A DNA stretch of 50,607 nucleotides, taken from contig JAJKHS010000101.1 in assembly GCA_021154885.1 (NCBI GenBank), forward strand, positions 1 to 50,607. The letters are read 5' to 3'. The stretch is from Thermoanaerobaculum sp. (lineage in GTDB: Bacteria > Acidobacteriota > Thermoanaerobaculia > Multivoradales > UBA5704). The position numbers were made by a program, and so were the translations under genes. Below, piece after piece: positions 8,542 to 19,546 of the stretch (position 1 is its first letter; the number at the start of each line of letters is the position of its first letter). Below the pieces are notes generated by a model. It did no database searches. It saw only the letters and a program-made list of their open reading frames with translations, and had not been told where the DNA came from.

Positions 8542-8931
8542 ATGGAACGGCAGGCCCTGCAGCGCATCCTCTTCGTCGAGGACGATCCGGACATCCAGGT
8601 CGTGGCCACCATGGCCCTGGAGTCCCTGGGGGGATTCCATGTCCTGGCCTGCGGCTCGGGCGCCGAGGCCCTCTCCCGCTTCGGGGAGTTCGCCCCCGAC
8701 CTCGTCCTGCTCGACGTGATGATGCCGGGCATGGACGGGCCCGCCACGCTGGAGGCCCTGCGGCGGCTGCCGGGCGCGGAGGCCACGCCGGTGGTCTTCA
8801 TGACCGCCCGGGTCCAGGCCCACGAAGTGGCCCTCTACCGGGAGATGGGGGCGGCGGAGGTGATCGCCAAGCCCTTCGATCCCATGACCCTCTCCGCCAA
8901 CGTCCGGGAGATCTGGTCCTCCCTGCCATGA
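8542..8931 (+). CDS. Single-domain response regulator (CheY-like receiver)
   Basis: 129 residues from the ATG at 8542 (a TTG two codons upstream is in frame). A complete receiver: FVEDDPD, acceptor Asp in LVLLDVMMPGMDG, Thr in FMTARV, and IAKPFD for the conserved Lys. There is no output domain. Its stop overlaps the start of the Hpt gene as ATGA, so the two are translationally coupled and probably work as a relay pair. It is divergent from the OmpR-type regulator. Confidence 0.93.
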   Translation: MERQALQRILFVEDDPDIQVVATMALESLGGFHVLACGSGAEALSRFGEFAPDLVLLDVMMPGMDGPATLEALRRLPGAEATPVVFMTARVQAHEVALYREMGAAEVIAKPFDPMTLSANVREIWSSLP

Positions 8932-9257
8932 GGCCCGACTTGGCCGGCGTGGAAGACGACCCCGGAGTGGAGGAGCTGCGCCGGTATTTCGCCGGCCGTC
9001 TGCCCGATCGCCTCGCCGAGGTGGAGGAGGCCTGCGCGGCCGCCCGGGACGCGGACTGGGCCGCCGAGCCCCTGCGCCACTTCCACCGCCTCGTCCACTC
9101 GCTGGTAGGGGTGGGTGCCACGTTCGGCTTTCCCGAGGTCACCGGGCACGCCCGCACCCTGGAGCGCCTCCTGAAAGCCCGCCTGGACGGCGGTCCGCCG
9201 CCGCCGGAAGGCGAGATCGGCGAGATCCTGGGGCGGCTGCGGGCGGTGGCGAAGTAG
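8928..9257 (+). CDS. Hpt (histidine phosphotransfer) domain protein
   Basis: 109 residues. The helix HFHRLVHSLVGVGATFGFPEV carries the Hpt signature, in which the His of HSL is the phosphorylated residue. Upstream and downstream helices fit a four-helix bundle. It is coupled by a 4-base overlap to the single receiver and followed 8 bases later by the sensor Ser/Thr kinase. Inference: shuttles phosphate between the double receiver of the hybrid kinase and the single receiver. The position usually occupied by Lys after the His is Val here. Confidence 0.85.
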   Translation: MRPDLAGVEDDPGVEELRRYFAGRLPDRLAEVEEACAAARDADWAAEPLRHFHRLVHSLVGVGATFGFPEVTGHARTLERLLKARLDGGPPPPEGEIGEILGRLRAVAK

Positions 9258-9265
9258 GCCTCGTC

Positions 9266-11218
<1,953 letters not shown>

Positions 11219-11220
11219 GG

Positions 11221-13035
11221 CTACCGCCTGCGCAGCACGATCTCCTTCCTGCTGCTGTTCCCCACCATGTCGACCGCCTCGACCTCCAGCACGACGCGGT
11301 CCGCTTCCGTGCGGCTCCTCAGGACCAGCCGGTCGACGCCGGCGCCGGCGTCGTCGGCCGCGACCCAGAGGATGTGCTGGTCCAGCAGGCCGTCCTTGCC
11401 ATCGGCGGAGACGGTGGTGTCCGGCGCGGTGAGGAAGGCCTGCGGTCGGTCGCTCTTGATCTCCACCGGGAACTGGGCGTAGACGCCCCGCCGCTCCTTC
11501 ACCCAGGGCACGGGGAGCTGCCACACTCCGGCCAGCGTCTGCCAGGCATCGGTCGCCGGCTGGCCGCTGCCGCGCCGGCCGCGCAGGCGCCGCCGCTCCT
11601 TCTCGGTGTCGGGCGCCAGGCGGTCGGAGAGCGACCTCTGATCGCCCACCTGCCAGCGGATGGCCGGCGGCGCCGTGTCCGCGACGAAGGCCACGGGGGC
11701 GAGGGGCATGCGATGGCCGCAGGCGTCGAGCACGACGGCGCCCGCGGTGTGCTCGCCGGCCGCCCAGGAGACCGGGAAGGCGGCCGCCTCCTGGCCGCCG
11801 ATCACCGGCAGCCAGCGCGCCGCGGCGCCGTCCGCGCCCATCGCCGTCACCTGCACGGTGGCCGTGGCGGCGGTGAACAGACGGTCGCCCACCCGCACCT
11901 GGGGACCGCCGATCTGCAGGCTGCCTGTGGGCGCCTGCACGCCGGTGCGGTCGGAGGTGATCGCCAGGCGGGAGGCCTCGCTGGGGTAGCCGTCGAGGCC
12001 GGAGCGGCTGCGCGCCGTGACACGCCAGTAGAAGTCTCCCAGGGGCAGGGGGGTGGCGGGGCGCCACTGCGATCCCGGCTCGCCGGTCTGCCGTGCCACC
12101 AGCTCGGCGCAGGCCGGATCGCGGCAGAGCTCGACGGTGTAGGAGGCGGCCTCCGGCACCGCCTGCCAGGAGAAGAGCGGATCGGCGCAGGCCCGCTCGG
12201 CGCCGGCCGCGGGATCGGTGTTCGCGGGGGCTGCCAGGAGCTTTTCGGGGGGCGACGGCGGCCCGGAGGGGGCCACCGAGGTGCCCATCCCCCGCGGCAC
12301 CTGGACCGTGGCACCGCCGGCTTCGACCTCGCTGTCGCCGCCGTAGACCATGAGCTTGGCGCTCCCCTCCTCGGCGCGCCGGGCGCGGGTCTGGGCGCCG
12401 CCGGACTTGTCGGGCCGGGAGGTGGTCCGCGAGGCGCCGACGACGATCTCCACCTCCGGCGCGGCCACGGTGGGCGCGGTGGCGCGCGCGTCGAGCTCGG
12501 CCTGCCCGGTCATCAGCTCGATGGACTTCCGCTCCACCCCCTTGAGGGCTGTGCCCGAGCGGCGGAGGAAGACCAGGGAGTCCTCCGTCACCATCAGCCG
12601 GGCGCCGTCGGCGAAGCGCAGCTCGGCGGAGGACTTGGGGTGGGTACGGACGCCGTCCCGCTCCATCAGCACGTCACCCGTCTTGGCGTCCGTCCACGAG
12701 ATGGGCGACGGCTGCTCCTCGACCTGGCGGGACAGGCGGTTGACGGTGGCCGCGGGGACGGCCGGCCGCATCGCCGGGATGCGGACGCGCTGCCCGGGCT
12801 CGATGCGGTTGGGGTCCGCGATCGTGGGGTTGAGGCGGTGGAGCTCCTTCCAGAGCTGGCTGGAGCCGAGGAAGCGGGCGGCGATCTGCTCCAGGGTCTC
12901 CCCGGGGCGGACGATGTGCCAGACGGTCTCTCCCGCCGCCTGCGCCGCCGGCGGGCCGCTCTGGGCCCGGATCCATCCCGGCGAGAGCAGCGGCGTCAAG
13001 AGGAATCCAGCGATGGCGATCAGTCGTCGGTTCAT
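11221..13035 (-). CDS. Exported LysM/FecR-domain protein
   Basis: 604 residues from the ATG at 13035, chosen because GGGAGG lies 9 bases upstream and a signal peptide (MNRRLIAIAGFLLTPLLSP, then cleavage near AQS) follows. LysM domain at about 36-88 (WHIVRPGETLEQIAARFLG, ending GQRVRIP). A FecR-like domain at about 110-200 (GDVLMERDGVRTHPKSSAELRFADG). A central fibronectin-III-like region (FSWQAVPEAASYTVELC, then GDFYWRVTA) and a C-terminal Ig-like region. LysM binds peptidoglycan, so the protein is probably anchored in the periplasmic wall. It converges with the sensor Ser/Thr kinase (2-base gap) and is divergent from the receiver-PATAN gene. Family members are often next to such kinases; function unknown. 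Confidence 0.85.
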   Translation of the reverse strand: MNRRLIAIAGFLLTPLLSPGWIRAQSGPPAAQAAGETVWHIVRPGETLEQIAARFLGSSQLWKELHRLNPTIADPNRIEPGQRVRIPAMRPAVPAATVNRLSRQVEEQPSPISWTDAKTGDVLMERDGVRTHPKSSAELRFADGARLMVTEDSLVFLRRSGTALKGVERKSIELMTGQAELDARATAPTVAAPEVEIVVGASRTTSRPDKSGGAQTRARRAEEGSAKLMVYGGDSEVEAGGATVQVPRGMGTSVAPSGPPSPPEKLLAAPANTDPAAGAERACADPLFSWQAVPEAASYTVELCRDPACAELVARQTGEPGSQWRPATPLPLGDFYWRVTARSRSGLDGYPSEASRLAITSDRTGVQAPTGSLQIGGPQVRVGDRLFTAATATVQVTAMGADGAAARWLPVIGGQEAAAFPVSWAAGEHTAGAVVLDACGHRMPLAPVAFVADTAPPAIRWQVGDQRSLSDRLAPDTEKERRRLRGRRGSGQPATDAWQTLAGVWQLPVPWVKERRGVYAQFPVEIKSDRPQAFLTAPDTTVSADGKDGLLDQHILWVAADDAGAGVDRLVLRSRTEADRVVLEVEAVDMVGNSSRKEIVLRRR

Positions 13036-13143
13036 CAGGCGGTCCTCCCGTCGGCGGAGCTGCGCCGGGCGGTTCATGGCGGATCGTTCTCTCCAGTGGT
13101 AGCCGTATACTAATCCGCCTTCGGGGCGGGGAGTGAGATTTTC

Positions 13144-14289
13144 ATGAAGACGGTTCTGGTGGTTGACGACGAGCCCTCGGTCCTGTTCGCGCTGTCCGAG
13201 GGGCTCAGCGATCGGCGGCGCGGTGTCAAGGTGGCGACCGCTGCCAGCGGCGTGGAGGCCATCTCCCTGCTCGAAGCCGAGCGGGTCGACCTCGTGCTCA
13301 CCGACCTGCGGATGCCCGAGATGGACGGCTTCGAGCTGCTGGCCTACCTGCGGCGCAACTTCGCCGGCCTGCCGGTGATCGTGATGACGGCCTTGAGCGG
13401 CGACGAGACGGCCGACCGCCTGGACGGCGCGGTGGAGTGCTTCACCAAGCCGTTCAACGTGCCGGACCTCAAGGCCAGGATCGGCGAGCTGCTGGCCCAG
13501 CGGGTCAAGGGGCGGGTGGAGAACATCACCCTGCCCTCCTTCCTCCAGCTCCTGGAGCTGGAGCGCAAGACGTGCACCCTCGTCATCCGGTCCCTGGGCC
13601 GGTCCGGAAGGCTCTTCTTCCGCGGCGGCCGGCTGGTGGGGGCGGAGACGGGAGATCTCTCCGGCCAGCCCGCGGCCCTGGAGATCGTCACCTGGGAGGA
13701 CGCCGACATCGAGATCTCGGACGTCTGTCCACCGGTGGAGCCCGAGATCGAAGCGGGTCTGAGCTTCCTCCTCATGGAGGGGATGCGCCTCCAGGACGAG
13801 CGCGAGAGCGGTCAGCCGCCGCACCGCGCCGCGCCGCCGCCGGGCGGCGGCGAGGCCCGGCCGCCGCGGCGCCGGCGCACGGCGGCCCGGGGCCCGGTGG
13901 CCGAGGCCCTGAAGCGCGGCCGGGCGATCAAGGGGGCCCTGAGGCTGGTGCTGGTGGACACGGAGACCGGCATGATCTCCGACTCGGCGGGCATCGCGGA
14001 TGGGGTGCCGCTGGGAGCGGAGATGGCCGCGATGGCTGGAGCATTGGCCGAGCTGCTGCGCGAGCAGCGGCGCGCCCTGCGGCAGACCGGCGGGGACGAG
14101 GCCCTGGAAGAGGTCCTCCTCACCACCTCCGAGCGCTACTACATCGCCCGCGGCCTGGGCTCGGGCGAGGAGCACTTCCTCCTCCTCGTCCTCGACCGGC
14201 ACCACGGCAACCTGGCGCGCGCCCAGCTCGACCTGGTGAGCATCGAGAGGTCGCTGGAGATGGCGACGCCGGCACCGCCGCAGTCCTGA
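13144..14289 (+). CDS. Receiver-PATAN (DUF4388) regulator with roadblock-like tail
   Basis: 381 residues. Intact receiver at 1-118 (LVVDDEPS, acceptor Asp in LVLTDLRMPEMDG, Thr in VMTAL, Lys in CFTKPF). PATAN/DUF4388 at about 123-215 (KGRVENITLPSFLQLLELE). An Arg/Pro-rich linker (about 225-250) leads to a final 130-residue alpha/beta domain (LRLVLVDTETGMISDSAGIADGV) resembling roadblock/LC7 folds that partner small GTPases. Unlike the two PATAN proteins at the left edge, this receiver can be phosphorylated. The third domain assignment is tentative. Confidence 0.88.
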   Translation: MKTVLVVDDEPSVLFALSEGLSDRRRGVKVATAASGVEAISLLEAERVDLVLTDLRMPEMDGFELLAYLRRNFAGLPVIVMTALSGDETADRLDGAVECFTKPFNVPDLKARIGELLAQRVKGRVENITLPSFLQLLELERKTCTLVIRSLGRSGRLFFRGGRLVGAETGDLSGQPAALEIVTWEDADIEISDVCPPVEPEIEAGLSFLLMEGMRLQDERESGQPPHRAAPPPGGGEARPPRRRRTAARGPVAEALKRGRAIKGALRLVLVDTETGMISDSAGIADGVPLGAEMAAMAGALAELLREQRRALRQTGGDEALEEVLLTTSERYYIARGLGSGEEHFLLLVLDRHHGNLARAQLDLVSIERSLEMATPAPPQS

Positions 14290-14337
14290 CACCTTGACAC
14301 CTTCACGGATGGCCCGGCACAGGCCGCCGGACCTGCG

Positions 14338-14637
14338 TCACCGTGGTGCCGCCAGCGTTCCGCAGGCTCCAAAGGTGGGGCCGCCGCACAGGCTTTGTCC
14401 TGACGGGCAGGCCGGCAGGCAACTCGAACAGGCGCTCCTCGCGGCACCGCAGCTGCTGCCGAGGCCGGTGCGGTTGAAAGTGGTGGTCACGCCCGGGCCG
14501 CAGCACTTCTTCGTGCAACTGGTGAAGAAGTTTCCGGAGCCACAGGTCACCGCCAACGCCGGACGTGGCAGGGTGAGGCCGAAGGTCGCGGAGAGGGCAA
14601 AGACGAGGACGGCCAGGCGCAACAGATTTCGGGTCAT
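14338..14637 (-). CDS. Small secreted Cys-rich protein
   Basis: 99 residues from the ATG at 14637, chosen for its AAAGGAG Shine-Dalgarno and the signal peptide that follows (MTRNLLRLAVLVFALSATFG, cleavage after ALA near 28). The mature part of about 70 residues holds ten Cys, including an adjacent CC pair, with many Gly/Ser and no long hydrophobic stretch. That suggests a disulfide-stabilised extracellular or periplasmic miniprotein. No family recognised. It is convergent with the receiver-PATAN gene. Confidence 0.7.
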   Translation of the reverse strand: MTRNLLRLAVLVFALSATFGLTLPRPALAVTCGSGNFFTSCTKKCCGPGVTTTFNRTGLGSSCGAARSACSSCLPACPSGQSLCGGPTFGACGTLAAPR

Positions 14638-14824
14638 GACGTCTCCTTTCATAGAGTGCTGCATACGGAAGCGGGGGTTCAGAGGGGGATTGCGTCCGCG
14701 CGTCAAAGATGCGGCGCAATATCGCACTCCTTACTAAAAAAGGTGCGAATAGAGACGGCGGCGGGACAACCGCCGCCCGTCCTCCGCGGCGGCGAACACG
14801 ACAACGGGGACACCGAGCCCTAGT

Positions 14825-17800
14825 CTAGAGAGCCCCCGAGCTGGTGGGCACCCCTCTCCCGGTTGGAGACCCGGTTGGGGGGAGTGCGGTGGGAGAAGAG
14901 GGCCGGGGTGATGACCGGGGTGATGAGGGGTCCTGGGCGGAGGCGCCCCCGGTTCGCGCCCGCAGCTCGGCGGCGGCCTTGCGCACTGCCGGCTCCTGGC
15001 TGGCATCCAGCCGCCGGGCGGCGCCGGCCAGGACCTTGGTGGCTTCGGCGGACCGGTTCTGGGCCAGCAGGCAGCGGGTGAGGAAGAGGGCGGCGGCGCA
15101 TTCGCCGGGCGGGTTGGCCAGGGCCTGGAATTCGGCGGCGGCGGCGCGGGCCTCCGCTTCGGCCTGCGCCGGCCGTTTCTCCGCCAGGCTGACCTCGGCG
15201 AGGGCGAGGCGGCTCTCGGCGGCGGCGAGCTTCTCGCCCACGGCGGTGCGGATGGTGAGAGCCTCCTCGTAGCTCTTGCGCGCCGGGGCGAGATCCCGCT
15301 GCCCGAAGTGGACGGTACCGAGGCCCTGCAGGGCGGCGGCCATGGCGCTGCGGGCCCCGCGCCGGCGGGAGATCGCCTGTGCCTCCTCGAAGCTGCGCCG
15401 GGCCGCAGGGAGATCGCCCTGATCATGCTGCACACGGCCGAGGGTCACCAGGGCCTCGGCTACGTACCCCTGCTGCAGCTCGCGAAGCGCGCCGAGGGCC
15501 CGTTGCAGCGTGGCGGCGGCCTGGGTCAGCTCGCCCCAGCGCCAGAGCGTCCGGCCCTGGTGCATCAGGATCTGGGCTTCGGCGCTGCGGTCGTGGCCCT
15601 GGCGGGCGAGGTCCAGGGCCTGCTGGAAACATTTCAAGGCTTCCGTCAGATCGCCCTGCAGAGTGAGGGTGACGCCGATCTCGTCGAGTATCTCGGCCTG
15701 CTTGGCGGGGAGCCTCAGCCGCTCGTAGGTGGCCAGCGATCGTTCGTAGAGCGCGCGGGCCGCCGCGGCGTCCCCCTGCTGGCGGATCACGTCGGCGATG
15801 CCGCGATCGGCCCGCGCCACGCCGTCGTCCTGGTGGGCGGCCAGCGCGAGGTCGCGGGCGGACTCCCGTTCCCGCCGGCTCTGGGCGAGCTCGCCGAGCT
15901 CCAGGCTCACCTCCGCCAGGTTGTTGAGCACGGCCGCGGCGTCGCCACCGCCGCCGCCGCCGCTGCCGCTACGGCGGTAGATCGCCAGCGCCTGCTGGAA
16001 GCTGCCGCGGGCCGACAGCAGGTCCCCCTCGGACATGGCGATGTTGGCCAGGCCCTGGAGGGTGGCCGCCTCGCCCTGGGGGAAGCCGAGCTCGCGGTGC
16101 AGGGCGAGGGTCTGGCGGTAGAGGTCCCTGGCTGCGGCGAGCCGGCCCCGCCGCAGGTTGATGTTCGCCATGTTGTGCAGGTTCTTCGCCTCCCCCCGGC
16201 GGTCCCCGACCGCGGCGGACAGGACGCTGCCCCGGCGGTAGTACGCCTCCGCCTGGTCGAGGTCGCCGGCGCCGTAGTACATGTTGCCGGCTTCGCGCAG
16301 GGCCAGCGCCGCGTCCCCCTGGGCTCCCAGGCGCTGATAGGCGGCCACGGCCTCGGTGTAGGCGGCGCTGGCGCCGGCCAGGTCCCGGGCCGAAAACTGC
16401 ACGCGGCCGAGAACGCAGTCAGCGTCGGCGTCTCCGCGGAGGTCGCCGGCCGCAGCGAACCCGCGTTTCGCCTCGCCGACGGCCTGGCGCGCTGCCTCCG
16501 GGTCGTGAAGGGCAAGCAGGGCCCCGGCCTCCTCCAGCCGCGCCTCGGCCGCCAGGCTCCCGGCGCCCAGGGCTGCGGCCCGCCCGGCCGCACGGATGGC
16601 GGTGGCTCGCGCTGCCGGATAGTCCTGCCGCGACAGGGCGGTCCGGGCGGCGGCGAGATCGAGACGCGGATCGGTCCCGGCCGGGGCGGGCAGCCGGCGC
16701 AACCGGGCCAGCGTCGCCTCGGCTTCGGCGGGTCGGCCGCCGGCGGTTTCGGCAGCGGCCTGCCGCAGGCCGGCCTCGAGGTCGTCGGGCCAGGCGGCGG
16801 CGATCTCCTGCCATTGCACCGCCGCTTCGCTCCACTCCTGCGCCAACTCGTGATATCGCGCCTCCAGGGCCAGCCGGTCCTGGCGCCGCAACACGGCGGC
16901 CAGTGCGAGGGCCTGCTTGGCCTCTTTCTGCGCCTCGCCGTCGTAGCCCAGGTCCGCCCAGGCCGCGGCCAGGGCCGAGCGCAGCAGCGGGTTGTCCGCG
17001 TCCGCGGCCACCGCCCGCCGCAGCAGGTCGCGGGCGGCCGGCGCCTCGCCCTGCCGCCGCCGTTGGAGGGCCTCGGCCCAGAGTACCGCCGCCTGCGGGC
17101 TCGGCCGCAGGCCGTCCAGGGCCTGGGCGTCGGCGGCGGTCAGCGCGCCCGCGCCGACGGCCTGGCGCAGCCCGTCCGCCAAGCGCTCCAGGGCGGCGTC
17201 GCCGGACTCGCTGAACGTCTTCACCGTGCGGCCGCCACGGTCGCGCAGCACCACGTCCCAGCGCGTGCCGGCGGGACCGGGCAGATAGGCGCCGGTCACC
17301 AGGAGATCGGCGCCCAGCCGCTCGCCCAGGCGGGGGAGGGCGGCGTGCTCCTTGAGCGCCTGGTCCACCTCCTCGGCCGCCACGGCGCGAACCTTGCCGG
17401 AAGCCGCCAGCTCCAGCGGCAGCAGCTCGAAGAGAACGCGGCTTTGCGCGTCCTCGGCGCCGGGGGCGAGGCTGTCGAACGGCAGGACGGCGACCACGGG
17501 CCGCATGGGTACGGCGGGCGCCGGCTTCCCCACGGCCGCCGCGGGCGCCGCCTGAGCCGTCGCGGCGCGGTGCCCCGGACGGCCGGTCTGGACGGCCCAC
17601 CAGAGGCCGAACGCGGCGAGGACGGCCGCCACGGCGCCCAGCTCGAGGAGACTCCGCCGGCGGCGGCGCAGCCGGCGAACGTGGCTCTCCACCAGCCGCA
17701 GGGGCGAGGTGGCGTCCTCTTCAGCCTTGGTGAGGCCCAGGGCCCGCAGCACGTGGCGCACACTCGGGAAGCGCTTCTCCGGCTCGCGCTCCAGGCAGCG

Positions 17801-18646
17801 CAGAATGGTCTTCTCCCACGCCGGGTCGAGGTCCGAGAGGTGGAGGCGCGGCGAGGGAGCCGGCTCCTGGAGGCGCTTCAGGGCAGTGTAGAAGGCGCTC
17901 TTGCCCACGAACGGCAGCTCGCCCGTCACCATCTCGAAGAGCACCACTCCCAAGGCGTAGACATCGGTGGCCGGGGTCGTCTCCTCGCCCCGCACCTGCT
18001 CCGGCGCCATGTAGGCGGGGGAGCCCACCAGCTCGCCGGTGGCCGTGAGGTTGGCGGCGTCGTTGGCCTCGATGGAGCTCCAGGCGAGCCCGAAGTCGGT
18101 GACCACGGCCCGCGTGCCGGAGGGCGAGGGGACGAGGAAGATGTTGCCGCTCTTCAGGTCGCGGTGGACGACGCCGTTGGCGTGGGCGGCGGCGAGAGCG
18201 GCGACGATGTGGCCGATCACCGGCAGCGCTTCGGCCGTGGACATTCGCCCCTGGCGGGCCAGGAGCTGCTCCAGCGTCTCCCCCCTGAGCAGCTCCATGG
18301 TGAGGAAGACCTTCTCGGGGGGCGCTCCCGGGCTGGCCGCACCAGTGTGGTAGACCAGGTCGAAGACGCGGCAGACGTCAGGGTGGGTGACGCGGCGGGC
18401 GAGCTGGATCTCGCGCTTGAAGCGCTGCAGCACCCGTTCGTCGCGGGCGATCTCGGGGCGCAGGACCTTGACCGCGACGGCCTCGCCCAGCTCCTGATCG
18501 AACGCCTCGTAGACCTCGCCGACCGCGCCGTGGCCGAGGAAGGCGGCGATCCGGTAGCGGCCGGCCAGCACCTCGCCCGGCGCCAGAGATGCATTCCGCG
18601 CCCCGTCCACGGGACCGCTGGCCACGACTGTCATTGGGCAGTTCAT
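14825..18646 (-). CDS. Ser/Thr protein kinase with TolB-N-like and TPR domains
   Basis: 1273 residues. Kinase domain about 27-290: Gly loop GHGAVGEV, HRDLKSGNIFL (catalytic Asp near 163), TDFGLAW, GSPAYMAPEQVRGEE. A single TM helix at about 337-357 divides the cytoplasmic kinase from a long outer part. That part begins with a TolB N-domain-like region (VVAVLPFDSLAPG, then GADLLVTGAY) and continues with roughly 17 TPR-like helical repeats from about 500 to 1235. This layout is common in Acidobacteriota. The last 36 or so residues (PSSPRSSPRPSSP and onward) are encoded by a REP-like element that also supplies the stop codon, so the natural C-terminus was probably earlier. Confidence 0.92.
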   Translation of the reverse strand: MNCPMTVVASGPVDGARNASLAPGEVLAGRYRIAAFLGHGAVGEVYEAFDQELGEAVAVKVLRPEIARDERVLQRFKREIQLARRVTHPDVCRVFDLVYHTGAASPGAPPEKVFLTMELLRGETLEQLLARQGRMSTAEALPVIGHIVAALAAAHANGVVHRDLKSGNIFLVPSPSGTRAVVTDFGLAWSSIEANDAANLTATGELVGSPAYMAPEQVRGEETTPATDVYALGVVLFEMVTGELPFVGKSAFYTALKRLQEPAPSPRLHLSDLDPAWEKTILRCLEREPEKRFPSVRHVLRALGLTKAEEDATSPLRLVESHVRRLRRRRRSLLELGAVAAVLAAFGLWWAVQTGRPGHRAATAQAAPAAAVGKPAPAVPMRPVVAVLPFDSLAPGAEDAQSRVLFELLPLELAASGKVRAVAAEEVDQALKEHAALPRLGERLGADLLVTGAYLPGPAGTRWDVVLRDRGGRTVKTFSESGDAALERLADGLRQAVGAGALTAADAQALDGLRPSPQAAVLWAEALQRRRQGEAPAARDLLRRAVAADADNPLLRSALAAAWADLGYDGEAQKEAKQALALAAVLRRQDRLALEARYHELAQEWSEAAVQWQEIAAAWPDDLEAGLRQAAAETAGGRPAEAEATLARLRRLPAPAGTDPRLDLAAARTALSRQDYPAARATAIRAAGRAAALGAGSLAAEARLEEAGALLALHDPEAARQAVGEAKRGFAAAGDLRGDADADCVLGRVQFSARDLAGASAAYTEAVAAYQRLGAQGDAALALREAGNMYYGAGDLDQAEAYYRRGSVLSAAVGDRRGEAKNLHNMANINLRRGRLAAARDLYRQTLALHRELGFPQGEAATLQGLANIAMSEGDLLSARGSFQQALAIYRRSGSGGGGGGDAAAVLNNLAEVSLELGELAQSRRERESARDLALAAHQDDGVARADRGIADVIRQQGDAAAARALYERSLATYERLRLPAKQAEILDEIGVTLTLQGDLTEALKCFQQALDLARQGHDRSAEAQILMHQGRTLWRWGELTQAAATLQRALGALRELQQGYVAEALVTLGRVQHDQGDLPAARRSFEEAQAISRRRGARSAMAAALQGLGTVHFGQRDLAPARKSYEEALTIRTAVGEKLAAAESRLALAEVSLAEKRPAQAEAEARAAAAEFQALANPPGECAAALFLTRCLLAQNRSAEATKVLAGAARRLDASQEPAVRKAAAELRARTGGASAQDPSSPRSSPRPSSPTALPPTGSPTGRGVPTSSGAL
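14851..14930. repeat. REP-like element (family A) inside the 3' end of the kinase-TPR gene
   Basis: Carries the family A stem (CCCCTCTCCC against GGGAGAAGAGGG) and the edge CCGGGGTGATGA. That edge is tandemly duplicated (14903-14914 and 14915-14926). The duplication is 12 bases, so the reading frame is kept. Read on the minus strand it encodes the Ser/Pro-rich tail of the kinase. Confidence 0.8.
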
Positions 18647-18765
18647 TCTATCGCGGTTTTCTCCTTTCCGGAGATCCAGTCGTCCCCTGATTGCTTATGC
18701 TCAGGGCTGGAGAAGCGTTTCCGCCGTGACAAACTAGAGCCAACCTTCAGGAGGACTCAGGACTC

Positions 18766-19524
18766 ATGACCTCACGCTCCCTCGTCGTTCTCGTTGCCGC
18801 CCTCCTCCTACCCTCGGGCCGGGCCCACGCGGACCCGCTGGGCGACCTGCGAGCTTCCCTCCAGAAGCTGGTGGGGGAGCAACCGATCAAGGCCCAGATC
18901 GTGGTGAAGAATATCGTCAAGAATAATGACGAGGGGCAGGCCCAGCAGACGGTGGAGGAGGGGGCGGTCGTCGCCGAGGACGGGCCGCAGGGGTTGCGGC
19001 TGAGCTGGGCGCCGCAGCAGATCCTTGAGGCCCGCAAGGCGGAGTGGCAGAAGGCGGCCAATCCGGACGCTCCGGCGCAGCACAGTAGCAGTAGCCTGTC
19101 GGTTCTCGGCGCCAAGGACGCGGCGGACCTGCTCGGCTACGCGGAGCCGCTGCGCCTCCTCCTCGAAGGGGCGACCCTGGTCGAGAACAAGGTGGAGCCG
19201 CGCAACGGCAAGCCTGGCCGCCTCCTCGTCCTCCGTCCGCGCGACGGCCTGACCGCCTCGGAGAAGAAGAGCCTCAAGGAACGCGAGGACGTCCTCAAGG
19301 TCTGGCTCGACGAGACCGGCGTGCCGCTGGCCCTCGACCGGTCGGTCAAGCTCAAGTTCAGCAAGTTTTTCATCTCCTTCGCAGTCAGCGTCCACGAGGC
19401 CCGGACCTTGACCCGCCTTGGCGACCGGCTCCTGGTGACCCAGTGGAGCGAGGAGTCCTCCGGCTCCGGCCTGGGTCAGACCGGGGAGAGCCGCAAAACG
19501 ATGCGGGTCACGCCGGTGCCGTAG
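18766..19524 (+). CDS. Exported protein of unknown function
   Basis: 252 residues with AGGAGG upstream and a clear signal peptide (MTSRSLVVLVAALLLPSGRAHA, cleavage near 22). The mature part is rich in Lys/Glu and beta-prone, with a Ser run (HSSSSLS) near residue 105. No motif recognised. It is divergent from the kinase-TPR gene and 22 bases upstream of aat, so it may be co-transcribed with it. The product is probably periplasmic. Confidence 0.75.
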   Translation: MTSRSLVVLVAALLLPSGRAHADPLGDLRASLQKLVGEQPIKAQIVVKNIVKNNDEGQAQQTVEEGAVVAEDGPQGLRLSWAPQQILEARKAEWQKAANPDAPAQHSSSSLSVLGAKDAADLLGYAEPLRLLLEGATLVENKVEPRNGKPGRLLVLRPRDGLTASEKKSLKEREDVLKVWLDETGVPLALDRSVKLKFSKFFISFAVSVHEARTLTRLGDRLLVTQWSEESSGSGLGQTGESRKTMRVTPVP

Positions 19525-19546
19525 GTGCGGGTCCGGTAGACTGTGG

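Noticed and set aside
15308-18769. Open frame of 1153 codons on the plus strand opposite the kinase-TPR gene
   Set aside because: No motif, highly skewed composition (Gly/Arg/His/Gln), and the opposite strand has a fully recognisable protein; it is a GC-content artefact.
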